64,000 nt of DNA from assembly GCA_002696735.1 (NCBI GenBank), contig NZSL01000007.1, forward strand, positions 84,838-148,837. The letters run 5' to 3'. The notes beneath the pieces are model-generated. The model was given only the letters and a program-made list of their open reading frames with translations. It searched no databases and was not told the DNA's origin. This document shows, one piece after another, positions 56,534-64,000 of the stretch. The position numbers and the translations under genes were made by a program. Positions within the stretch are counted from its first letter, which is position 1. Each line of letters starts with the position of its first letter. The stretch is from Methylophaga sp. (GTDB lineage Bacteria > Pseudomonadota > Gammaproteobacteria > Nitrosococcales > Methylophagaceae).

Positions 56534-58435
56534 TTAACGACTGATCCCGAACAAGCCAGCCTGTTGTAACCAGAGAAAGTCTTGTTCGTCTTTTGCACTT
56601 TCTGCCAATACTCTTACTTCCAGTAAGCGGGCAATTTCCTGAATGATATCGAGCAAGTCCGGTTTATTGGTATTACTACGGATATCTGTGGTCAGATCGC
56701 GTGCCAGTCGAATGTAATCAATATGCAGATCTTTCAGCAGATTCACCGGAATCACATCGCTGCTATAACGTTTTAATAGACTGTGAGCTCCTAACTGTCT
56801 GACAAAGATGCTGAAATTGGTGAATGTATCCAGATCTTTGGCCGCAGCATAAGCGGTCACACTAAACGCTAACAGGGCAGGGGATAAGCCTGATTGAATG
56901 ACTGCTTTGCCAAGCCATTGGCGGAAGTCTGCTGAAGCAATTGATGCCAGAGACAGGTTGATTGTCACAGGAGCCGGATTGGATTCTTCGCCCATCAAGT
57001 CCAACACCTTTTGCACAATGTGTTTATCCAGTGTTTCAACCAGATCAAAAGCTTCAGCCATTGAAAAGAAGGTACCAATAGGCAGTAAATCACCATTTGC
57101 ATCACGAACTTCGGTAAAGGCTTCACGCATCACCAGATGGGGTTTTGCGGTGTCACTGTAATTGTAAGCCTGGTTGGTAAAGGTAATCATTGCCGAATCT
57201 GTATTAATTACCTGTTCAATAGTAGCTTTCCAGCTCATTTCAGACATTGAACTTAAGGTGTTTTCCTTGATGTAAAAGGCATTGGCTTCAATCAAACGTG
57301 CTTGCTCATAGGCCTCAATCAATGCTGGCATGAGTCGCTCAACTTCACTGCTACGTTCATAAGAAACAATCCCCATATGCAGTAAGTCGCTATGCTCATA
57401 TTGTTGCCCCAGTTCGTTGGCCAGAGCCTGAATCTCTTCGGCAATCCGGGTTATGTCTTGCATATTGCTATCGGTTGTCAAAACAGCAAATTCTGATCCG
57501 TACCAGCGATAACTGCGCAGATTGGCAAAGGGTAGTTGTTGCAACTGGCTGGCAAAATCCTTCAGTAGTGCATCTACTGCATTTTTACCCTGATTTTTCA
57601 CCACTGCACTCAAGTCATCGAATTTGATGTAGATAACATGGCCGAATTCGCCAATGGAGAGTGCCTGTTTTATATCGACATTGAACGTTTGCTGATTTAA
57701 TAAATTTGTAAGTGGATCACGATTCAAATTGTCATTGAGCTTATCAAGTCGCAAATTCAGGTGATGAATGGTTTTGCCAATTTTGGTTGACATACTGTTC
57801 ATGGATTTGGCGACTGACCGTACTTCTCTGGTCCAGGGTAAATTTTCAATAACGGTAAATTTCCCAGCAGAAATATCGTTTGCCTGTTCGGTTATGGCTT
57901 TTAACGGACGTAAGGTCATTCTCAGCACCACCAACAACAGCAAAATCGCACCTAGCAGAATGAACAATGAAAATTTGAGCGTGGATTTAAATTGTTCGTA
58001 TAGCTTGAGGTAACCATAACCGGGATTACTGGTGACTTGCAGGGTGCCAGCAATATTCCAGCCGGTACTTATTTCACTGACAGCGGTGGCAGTTTCGATG
58101 GGAAAAAACCGGGGAAGCCAGCTGGGGACACCACGAACTTCATCGGGATTTGTCAGCCGAATTAATTCATTGCCATCCACATCCAATAAACGCATTTCCT
58201 TGTAATAACCGGTATCAAAAATGGCGTTCATCATGGTTCGCAAAATCGGATCAGTTTCATCAGCCATATGGGGACTGAGTGATAAACCGAGTGAGGTTGC
58301 CGTGTCCTGTACATGCACTTCCGATTCGCCCTGCAGATAACTACGGATATTGTCCATGCTCATGACAAAATTTACTGAGAACACAATCAGAAAAATCAGT
58401 GTTAGCAAGATAAGTAATTGTTTTGATAAAGACAT
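56534..58435 (-). CDS. lapD: LapD-type c-di-GMP receptor (degenerate GGDEF-EAL)
   Basis: LapD is an inner-membrane receptor that binds c-di-GMP in its degenerate EAL domain and then sequesters LapG through its periplasmic domain. I start at MSLSKQLLILLTLIFLIVFS (GAGG nine bases upstream), giving 633 residues against 648 in P. fluorescens. The parts are a first membrane helix, a periplasmic output domain (about 30-150) containing GVPSWLPRFFPIE, a second helix and a HAMP (LRPLKAITEQANDISAGKF). A GGDEF domain reads WYGSEF in place of the active loop, and an EAL domain lacks the full EAL signature (REAF). It is the first gene of lapDG. Confidence 0.92.
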   Translation of the reverse strand: MSLSKQLLILLTLIFLIVFSVNFVMSMDNIRSYLQGESEVHVQDTATSLGLSLSPHMADETDPILRTMMNAIFDTGYYKEMRLLDVDGNELIRLTNPDEVRGVPSWLPRFFPIETATAVSEISTGWNIAGTLQVTSNPGYGYLKLYEQFKSTLKFSLFILLGAILLLLVVLRMTLRPLKAITEQANDISAGKFTVIENLPWTREVRSVAKSMNSMSTKIGKTIHHLNLRLDKLNDNLNRDPLTNLLNQQTFNVDIKQALSIGEFGHVIYIKFDDLSAVVKNQGKNAVDALLKDFASQLQQLPFANLRSYRWYGSEFAVLTTDSNMQDITRIAEEIQALANELGQQYEHSDLLHMGIVSYERSSEVERLMPALIEAYEQARLIEANAFYIKENTLSSMSEMSWKATIEQVINTDSAMITFTNQAYNYSDTAKPHLVMREAFTEVRDANGDLLPIGTFFSMAEAFDLVETLDKHIVQKVLDLMGEESNPAPVTINLSLASIASADFRQWLGKAVIQSGLSPALLAFSVTAYAAAKDLDTFTNFSIFVRQLGAHSLLKRYSSDVIPVNLLKDLHIDYIRLARDLTTDIRSNTNKPDLLDIIQEIARLLEVRVLAESAKDEQDFLWLQQAGLFGISR

Positions 58436-58650
58436 AAGAAACAACCTCATTATTAAAGGTATCATCAGGCTGGAGTCAGCATGAGACAGCTGTTTTACAA
58501 CATCATCCAGTAATCGGGCTAACATTACCTGTGCAACTGCCGTCAGGCAAGCTAAATCCAGTGTTATTGGGCAAAACAATACACTTTTGGCTTTTGTTTT
58601 CAGTGACCGGTTGATACGATCAACCGTCCTCTATTCAAGGTAGTCTTCCG

Positions 58651-59565
58651 ATGTTTATGGTTTTGGCGCAAATGGCCGTGTTAATTGCCTGTGGTGCGCT
58701 TTGGCAGGCCTTGGCTCCCAGGCATATTCCGGCGCTGGCACATCGCCGGGCTCTGACCGATCTGGTTTTTTATATTCTGTTGCCAGCCATGGTGATTGAT
58801 GTGATCTGGCAAGCGCCGCTTGATATCACTTCAATGAAGATATCGTTGTTGGCAATGAGTGGTCTGGCGACAGCAGCCTTGTCTATATGGCTGGTATTAA
58901 AAGTGATACCGGTCACCAATGCTCAAAAAGGTGCGTTGATCCTGGCGGCAACTTTTCCCAACGTCACCTATCTTGGCTTGCCAGTATTGGATCAAGTGCT
59001 TGGCAGCTGGTCAAATGCCATTATTTTGCAATACGATTTATTTGCTTGTACCCCCATACTGATGACGGTGGGCATGTTAATGGCGGGATATTATGGCAGC
59101 CACGATCAGTCCTCACATCCATTAAAAAGCCTGATAAAAATACCACCATTATGGGCAGTGACCATTGCAGTGCTATTAAATCTGCTCAATGTGGAACGCC
59201 CTGATTTTATTCATTCTGCCTTGCAAACGCTATCTGGTGGCGTGGTGCCATTAATGCTGATAGCACTGGGCATGAGTATTCGCTGGCAGAGCCTGCGATT
59301 GAACCTGTTACCACTATTATTACCGGTTGCAGCAATTACCTTATTTATGGCGCCAGCGGGTGTTTGGCTGGTGACTCAGGTTCTGAATTTGCCGACCGAT
59401 ATTATGACCACGGTGATTTTATCGGCTGCTATGCCGACGATGGTATTTGGTATTGTGATTTGTGAACGATACGGTTTGGATACATCGCTTTACGCGGCAG
59501 CGGTAACATTAACGACTGTGCTCTGCATGGCGAGTTTACCGCTGTGGTTTTACTGGATTAATTGA
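58651..59565 (+). CDS. AEC-family transporter (auxin efflux carrier-like)
   Basis: A 304-residue inner-membrane protein of the AEC family (Mem_trans), which holds malonate, malate and auxin carriers. There are about ten hydrophobic helices. The family features include FYILLPAMVIDVIW, FPNVTYLGLPVLDQVLG (Asn-Pro region) and LSAAMPTMVFGIVICERYG near the end. Substrate unknown, probably a small carboxylate. The gene end overlaps the convergent CinA-type gene by 16 nt. Confidence 0.86.
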   Translation: MFMVLAQMAVLIACGALWQALAPRHIPALAHRRALTDLVFYILLPAMVIDVIWQAPLDITSMKISLLAMSGLATAALSIWLVLKVIPVTNAQKGALILAATFPNVTYLGLPVLDQVLGSWSNAIILQYDLFACTPILMTVGMLMAGYYGSHDQSSHPLKSLIKIPPLWAVTIAVLLNLLNVERPDFIHSALQTLSGGVVPLMLIALGMSIRWQSLRLNLLPLLLPVAAITLFMAPAGVWLVTQVLNLPTDIMTTVILSAAMPTMVFGIVICERYGLDTSLYAAAVTLTTVLCMASLPLWFYWIN

Positions 59566-60296
59566 TCGGACCAGACAAAACCCGCTTGATCCACCGCCTG
59601 TTTAATCAATTGCATGGCTTGTTCAACCTGATCCAAATCGCCACGCAGACTGAATTCGATATGGGGAGGATCACCCAAATGAGGCAGACTGGATAATTTC
59701 AGAAGTGGATAATCGTTAACAATCTGATTCATTACCGGTAACAAATCCGACTCACGTCCACGTTGGACAAAAATAGTCTGCTCTGTTGCTGGGCGCTGGT
59801 TTTTTAAATGCGCATACAGGTTATCCAGAACCCATTCGACCATCGGCCAGGCCATCTCTGGAAAGCCCGGAGTGAAGTGATGGTTTGCATAAGAAAAACC
59901 TGGTATACGATTGATTGTATTGGGGATTATTCTCGAGCCTTCTGGAAGGTAGCCCATCAATATACGATTGGGGTAAGCATCCTCGCCAAACCGCGCTTCG
60001 ATTTCAGCAGTTGCTTCGGGGTGAGGGATTAATGGCACATCGGCAATTTTGGCAACAGTCTGGCGCGTTCTGTCATCGGGTGTTGCGCCGATGCCACCGA
60101 AACTGAACACCAGATCGTTACTGCTCATGCTGTAACGCAAAGCTCGTTCAAGTTGTTGTGGATCATCCCCAACAATCAAGGTCCAGCTTAGTTCAAGACC
60201 GCGTTTGGCCAGCATGATTTGCAATTGATTGAAATGCTTGTCCTGACGTTTACCGCTGAGAATTTCATCGCCAATTATGACCGCGCCAATATGCAT
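59550..60296 (-). CDS. CinA N-terminal (MoCF/MoaB-like) domain protein
   Basis: A 248-residue protein with only the N-terminal molybdopterin-binding-like domain of CinA. The motifs are AVIIGDEILSGKRQDKH near 5-21, FSFGGIGATPDDRTRQT near 84-100 and FTPGFPEMAWPMVEWV. The C-terminal NMN deamidase (PncC) domain is absent, as in the short CinA-like group found in many proteobacteria. Some members hydrolyse ADP-ribose or bind nucleotides. The role here is not known. It is two bases downstream of the truncated haemoglobin gene, so they are co-transcribed. Confidence 0.85.
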   Translation of the reverse strand: MHIGAVIIGDEILSGKRQDKHFNQLQIMLAKRGLELSWTLIVGDDPQQLERALRYSMSSNDLVFSFGGIGATPDDRTRQTVAKIADVPLIPHPEATAEIEARFGEDAYPNRILMGYLPEGSRIIPNTINRIPGFSYANHHFTPGFPEMAWPMVEWVLDNLYAHLKNQRPATEQTIFVQRGRESDLLPVMNQIVNDYPLLKLSSLPHLGDPPHIEFSLRGDLDQVEQAMQLIKQAVDQAGFVWSDQLIQ

Positions 60297-60298
60297 GT

Positions 60299-60694
60299 TT
60301 ACTCCGTTTCCTGTCGATTACGCATAAAATCTGCGGTCTGGGCAAAAGAACTCATTAACTGTTCAGCAAATAATGGATCCAGATCCATGGTTTTCAGGGC
60401 TTGAGCCATGCAATACAACCATTGATCGCGCTCTTCAATACCGATTGAAAAGGGAAGATGTCTGGCTCTTAATCGTGGGTGTCCATATTTTTCTATGTAG
60501 AGTGAGGGGCCGCCGAGCCATCCGCTCAAAAACATAAAGAGTTTATCTTCACTGATTTGAATGTTTTGCGGATGTAAGCCACGGATTACTTCGGTTTGCG
60601 GCGTCTCACACATAATATTGTAGAAGGTGTGACAAAGTTTGCGAACGGCAGGTTCACCGCCAATGCGTTCATAAGGTGTTGCAATATCGGCCAT
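60299..60694 (-). CDS. Group II truncated haemoglobin
   Basis: A 131-residue 2-on-2 haemoglobin of group II (TrHbO). The sequence ATPYERIGGEPAVRKLCHTF starts the fold. The distal region carries FMFLSGWLGGPSLYIEKYGH, and the proximal histidine is in RARHLPFSIG, followed by RDQWLYCMAQAL (the Trp G8 typical of group II). It binds O2 or NO and may protect respiration or dioxygenases from NO. It shares an operon with the CinA-type gene. Confidence 0.92.
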   Translation of the reverse strand: MADIATPYERIGGEPAVRKLCHTFYNIMCETPQTEVIRGLHPQNIQISEDKLFMFLSGWLGGPSLYIEKYGHPRLRARHLPFSIGIEERDQWLYCMAQALKTMDLDPLFAEQLMSSFAQTADFMRNRQETE

Positions 60695-60759
60695 GCTGAA
60701 TCCATGCTCAAATCAGTGCAGTTTACTCTGCATCTATGTACTCATAAAGGGTTATAAGG

Positions 60760-60788
60760 TTGCGACATCAGGTTCAGACACGGATAAT
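60760..60788 (+). promoter_or_regulatory. Sigma70-like promoter before the Fae-family gene
   Basis: TTGCGA (60760-60765) and GATAAT (60783-60788) are separated by 17 bp, 46 bp upstream of the Fae-family ATG. An AAAGGAG ribosome site follows. This gives the gene its own promoter, in line with its own terminator. The -35 box differs from TTGACA at two positions. Confidence 0.5.
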
Positions 60789-60834
60789 GAACTGTTCTAT
60801 CTAACCCTCTCACTAATTAAAGGAGCTATAGCTT

Positions 60835-61386
60835 ATGAGTGAAAGAATTGTGATGCGAACAGGTGAAGCACTGATCGCTGATGGTCCACCATTAACTGCC
60901 GCGGAACCAGAAGTCGTTATCGGCGAACTGGATGGACCAGTAGGAACCGCATTTGCCAATTTAATGGGTGATCAGGTTAAAGGTCACTCGCGCGTATTAG
61001 CGCTGATGAATACCGATGTTCAGGTTCGTCCTGCGACAATTATGGTCAGTAAAGTGACTGTTAAAAATACCGCCTACACCAATATTCTGATGGGTACGGT
61101 TCAAGGTGCAATTGCCAATGGTGTTTTGGATGCTGTTCGTAACGGTACTATCCCTAAAGAAAAAGCCAATGATTTAGGCATCATCGTTTCTGTCTGGTTA
61201 AACCCTGGCATCACCACGGTTGAAAACCTGGATCATGAAGCGTTATTTGATGTACATCGTCGTGCTACAACGCGTGCTATCGAGAAAGCGATGAATCATG
61301 AACCAAGCATCGATTACCTGTTGGAAAATCAGGATAAGCTGGTTCATAAGTATTATCAGAAAGAACTGGATGCGAAAAAATCTTAA
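60835..61386 (+). CDS. Formaldehyde-activating enzyme (Fae) family protein, probably a divergent paralogue
   Basis: Fae condenses formaldehyde with tetrahydromethanopterin in methylotrophs. The 183 residues keep family landmarks: GEALIADG, GTAFANLMGDQVKGHSRVLA, MVSKVTVKN, GTVQGAIANGVLDAV and GTIPKEKANDLGIIVSVWL. However, compared from memory with Methylorubrum Fae, the position of its proposed catalytic histidine (His22) is Ala22 here, and no histidine occurs between residues 1 and 50. The C-terminus (DYLLENQDKLVHKYYQ) also differs from the usual Fae end. It may therefore be a Fae2/Fae3-type homologue with another role. An AAAGGAG site, a promoter-like sequence upstream and a strong terminator make it a single, well-expressed-looking transcript. 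Confidence 0.85.
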   Translation: MSERIVMRTGEALIADGPPLTAAEPEVVIGELDGPVGTAFANLMGDQVKGHSRVLALMNTDVQVRPATIMVSKVTVKNTAYTNILMGTVQGAIANGVLDAVRNGTIPKEKANDLGIIVSVWLNPGITTVENLDHEALFDVHRRATTRAIEKAMNHEPSIDYLLENQDKLVHKYYQKELDAKKS

Positions 61387-61450
61387 TTGAATTTTTTGCA
61401 AAAATGACGGTCGTAGGTATGTAGGTTATTCACAGCCTCGACAAAATTTA

Positions 61451-61487
61451 CGGTTTGTCTGCGAAAGCAGGCAGACCGTTTTTTTTT
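61451..61487 (+). terminator. Strong rho-independent terminator of the Fae-family gene
   Basis: A 12-bp stem with two G-U pairs (CGGTTTGTCTGC at 61451-61462; GCAGGCAGACCG at 61467-61478) is closed by a GAAA tetraloop and followed by nine T (61479-61487). It lies 65 bp after the Fae-family stop. Confidence 0.93.
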
Positions 61488-61533
61488 GCCATGTATAATG
61501 CTTGAATGTGAATAAAGGCGGTCAGAGAGACAA

Positions 61534-62034
61534 ATGGATTTATATTCCATCGATACATTAATGCATGAAACGCGACAACTGGCCGCACGTTATCGTCAGG
61601 CAACTGGCAGCACTTTGCCAGTTACTGGGGAAATTGCCCGTTTTGATGCCGCAAAATCTTTGGATCTGCAGTTACTGGATAATTTAAATTCCAGTTATGA
61701 CGCCGTAGGTAAAAGTGGCGCATTAGCCGATCAAAAATTGGTGATTAAAGGTCGCGCCATTTTTGATACCAGTAAATCCACCCCACGAATTGGTCAATTG
61801 AACCCCGCCCAGGAATGGGATGGGGTGTTACTGGTATTGTTTGATGATGAATATCAGCCGGTAGAAATATTTTATGCTTCCAAGCAGGTTATTAAGGAAG
61901 CACTGAATGATCGTGAGAGTAATCGTAAAAAACGCGGCGCCATGTCTATCGCCCAATTCAAAATTATCGGTGAACGGATCTGGACGGCTGAAAATGGTGC
62001 AGAACCTGAAATTTGGGATAATCAGGCTACGTGA
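61534..62034 (+). CDS. DUF6998-like protein of unknown function
   Basis: A 166-residue protein that looks like the DUF6998 family. The pattern includes LAARYRQATGSTLPVTGEIA, DAAKSLDLQLL, LVIKGRAIFDTSKSTPRIGQ and EWDGVLLVLFDDEYQPVEIF. The IKGR...EWD...IF arrangement has a nuclease-like look (a possible PD-(D/E)xK fold), but I cannot place catalytic residues safely. A helix-rich end (RGAMSIAQFKIIG) follows. It is 39 bp before the YoaA-type helicase gene on the same strand, so it could be linked to DNA repair (inference). Confidence 0.7.
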   Translation: MDLYSIDTLMHETRQLAARYRQATGSTLPVTGEIARFDAAKSLDLQLLDNLNSSYDAVGKSGALADQKLVIKGRAIFDTSKSTPRIGQLNPAQEWDGVLLVLFDDEYQPVEIFYASKQVIKEALNDRESNRKKRGAMSIAQFKIIGERIWTAENGAEPEIWDNQAT

Positions 62035-62073
62035 TTTACCCAGGCTGGTTAATGGAGTCGTACGGACGTTGTT

Positions 62074-63996
62074 ATGCAGGATGATTTACAACAGATTTTT
62101 GCTGATGGCGGCATTCTGGCCAGGCAAATCAAGGGATATCATCCGCGTCAGGCACAACAGGAAATGGCTCAGCGTATTGCCGATACTCTGGCCTCTGCTA
62201 CAGTTTTAGTCGCTGAAGCCGGAACTGGAACCGGTAAAACCTTCGCTTATCTGGCACCGGCCATTTTATCGGGTCAAAAAGTCTTTATTTCCACCGGCAC
62301 CAAAAATCTTCAGGATCAATTATTCAGAAGTGACTTACCCACATTGCGTAAAGCGTTGGCCGTACCGTTTCAGGCGGCTATCCTCAAAGGCCGTGGTAAT
62401 TATCTATGTCATCATCGACTGACTCTTGCCGAGCAGGATCCGTTATTGCTTTCACAAAGTGACACATTAAGGTCATTACGTGATTGGTCACAAAGCTCCA
62501 AAAATGGCGATTTAAGTGAATCAGATTTGCTGGAAAACCAATCACACCTATGGCCCAGAGTAACCTCAACTGTAGATAACTGTCTGGGACAGCAATGTCC
62601 TGAATATCAGCAGTGTTTTATTGTGGAAGCCCGTCGACGGGCACAGGAAGCTGATATTGTGGTGATTAATCATCACTTGCTTATGTCGGATTTTGCTTTG
62701 AAATCTGCAGGGCAGGGTGAAGTATTACCAACAGCGGATGCATTTATAATCGATGAAGCACATCAGCTCCCAGCGATTGCAGGCCAGTTTCTCGGTAATC
62801 GAATCAGCAGTAATCAAATCGTTGAATTATGTCGTGATACCGTGCAGGAGGTTCAAGAACACGCAGCCGACAGTAAAACCCTGGGATTGCACGCAGAAAA
62901 ACTCCAGGCAAAATTACAATCGTTACGTTTGCATATTGGTAATGTCGAACAACGCACACCCTGGTTAACCCAGTTATTTAATGACGAAATTAAAAATAAT
63001 TTCAATGAGTTAGTTGATTATCTTGAAGTGTTTGAATCAGAGCTGGAACCCCTGGCAGTACAAAGTCCAGGGCTATCGCAATGCCATGTTCGAGCTAAAG
63101 AGTTAGTCAATATTATTCAGTTATTTTCTGAGCAAAATGACGATAACCTGGTGCTGTGGCTAGATAATCGACCAACCGGATTTGTTTTACATGCTACCCC
63201 GTTTGAAATTAGTCAGCATTTTCAACAATGGCTGGAAGAAAAACCGGCAGCATGGGTTTTCACCTCAGCAACCTTAACCGTTGCCGGCAAGTTTAATCAC
63301 TTCTGTCAGCATCTGGGCATAGAAAACGCTGAATATGCCAGTTGGGAAAGCCCGTTTGACTACGCAAAACAAAGTCTTTTGTATTTACCCAATATTCCAG
63401 TTGAACCATCAAATCGGCAATACAATCAATATGTTGCTGATATTGCTAAAGAAGTTATTTTGCACAGTCAGGGTCGCATCTTCTTATTGTTTACCAGTTA
63501 TAGGGCAATGCATGAAGTAGCAGAATTACTGGCCGATCTGGATTATCCATTGATGGTGCAGGGGAGTGGAGCGAAAGCCACTTTATTGGAGGAGTTTCGA
63601 CAGCATGGTAATGCCGTATTACTCGGCACCAACAGTTTCTGGGAAGGTGTAGATGTTCGCGGTGAAGCTTTATCTTGTGTATTAATCGATAAAATTCCAT
63701 TTGCCTCACCTGGCGATCCGGTATTGGAAGCACGCATCAATAACCTGCGGGAGCGGGGCGGTAATCCGTTTCGAAGTATTCAGATCCCTTCTGCAGTCAT
63801 TCAGTTAAAGCAGGGAATAGGTCGATTAATTCGTGATGAACAGGATCATGGGGTGTTGATCCTGTGTGATCCACGGCTGTTAAATAAACCATACGGCAAA
63901 GTGTTTATGCGGAGTTTGCCCGCCATGCCGATCACACAGGATATCAATCAGGTCGAAGATTTCTTTGTACAACGACAAGTTAAAGCTGCCATTTAG
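62074..63996 (+). CDS. yoaA: DinG/YoaA-type ATP-dependent DNA helicase
   Basis: A 640-residue superfamily 2, XPD-like helicase. The motifs are VAEAGTGTGKTFAYLAPA (Walker A, about 46-63), FIIDEAHQLP (DEAH), FTSATLTVAGKF, FWEGVDVRGEALSCVLIDK and IGRLIRDEQDHGVLIL. Fe-S-cluster cysteines lie in NYLCHH, DNCLGQQCPEY and QCFIVEA, fitting XPD/YoaA. YoaA repairs replication gaps with the Hol-chi subunit of polymerase III. DinG unwinds R-loops and forks. The length matches YoaA (636). The gene is complete inside the window, and the preceding DUF6998 gene is probably in the same transcript. Confidence 0.93.
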   Translation: MQDDLQQIFADGGILARQIKGYHPRQAQQEMAQRIADTLASATVLVAEAGTGTGKTFAYLAPAILSGQKVFISTGTKNLQDQLFRSDLPTLRKALAVPFQAAILKGRGNYLCHHRLTLAEQDPLLLSQSDTLRSLRDWSQSSKNGDLSESDLLENQSHLWPRVTSTVDNCLGQQCPEYQQCFIVEARRRAQEADIVVINHHLLMSDFALKSAGQGEVLPTADAFIIDEAHQLPAIAGQFLGNRISSNQIVELCRDTVQEVQEHAADSKTLGLHAEKLQAKLQSLRLHIGNVEQRTPWLTQLFNDEIKNNFNELVDYLEVFESELEPLAVQSPGLSQCHVRAKELVNIIQLFSEQNDDNLVLWLDNRPTGFVLHATPFEISQHFQQWLEEKPAAWVFTSATLTVAGKFNHFCQHLGIENAEYASWESPFDYAKQSLLYLPNIPVEPSNRQYNQYVADIAKEVILHSQGRIFLLFTSYRAMHEVAELLADLDYPLMVQGSGAKATLLEEFRQHGNAVLLGTNSFWEGVDVRGEALSCVLIDKIPFASPGDPVLEARINNLRERGGNPFRSIQIPSAVIQLKQGIGRLIRDEQDHGVLILCDPRLLNKPYGKVFMRSLPAMPITQDINQVEDFFVQRQVKAAI

Positions 63997-64000
63997 TCAT

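Overview
The window looks like a chromosomal segment from a marine methylotrophic gammaproteobacterium, most probably Methylophaga or a close relative. This is inferred, not proven. The pointers are a formaldehyde-activating-enzyme family gene (60835-61386), a methanol-metabolism-type cytochrome c (29270-29665), typical gammaproteobacterial genes (opgGH, zipA, rapA, rlmKL, darP, hrpA, tamAB) and a moderately AT-leaning base composition. Coding density is high. No gap between genes exceeds 300 bases, and I see no rRNA, tRNA, CRISPR array, insertion sequence or prophage.

Layout. 1-3604: acetyl-CoA synthetase (cut by the window edge), an aldehyde dehydrogenase, and a divergent AraC regulator with repeated motifs between them. 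3858-9673: tamA-tamB, outer-membrane assembly and envelope lipid homeostasis. 9755-12227: dksA, a CbbY-type HAD phosphatase and an aminotransferase, followed by the two ends of a deleted methyltransferase gene. 12436-16783: a CBS-domain protein and opgGH (periplasmic glucans). 16981-19546: a Bfd-like ferredoxin and a TonB-dependent receptor behind a good Fur box. 19636-22088 (minus): cysZ, D-ribulokinase, queF. 22148-26890 (plus): zipA-ligA-trpD2-yjbQ-darP, tightly packed. 26884-29845 (minus): a possible small ORF, cytochrome c, PepSY protein and a PhoP/PhoQ-type two-component system. 29930-36529 (minus): hrpA, DUF481 protein, exported pentapeptide-repeat protein, nitroreductase, yhbY. 36579-41650: rlmKL, then ppk1 and an orphan parA on minus.

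41757-47242 is the least understood part: a DUF6231-type gene whose start codon overlaps that of divergent ycgN, then an HGG-motif protein, a protein with a PATAN-like domain and two YRG motifs, an M18 aminopeptidase, a small unknown protein, a DUF445 protein and a zinc-ribbon methyltransferase. 47354-55846: rapA and a three-gene RND efflux system (adaptor, permease, TolC). 55862-58435 (minus): lapD-lapG, c-di-GMP control of adhesin release. 58651-63996: AEC transporter, CinA-type protein, truncated haemoglobin, the Fae-family gene with its own promoter and terminator, a DUF6998 protein and a YoaA/DinG helicase.

The most interesting observations are a Fae-family protein that seems to lack the catalytic histidine, the uncharacterised YcgN-HGG-PATAN cluster with overlapping divergent start codons, a possible 57-residue ORF in front of cytochrome c, a methyltransferase vestige, and repeats or palindromes that look like operators (2477-2627, 43634-43655). 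I found no convincing completely new multi-gene system.
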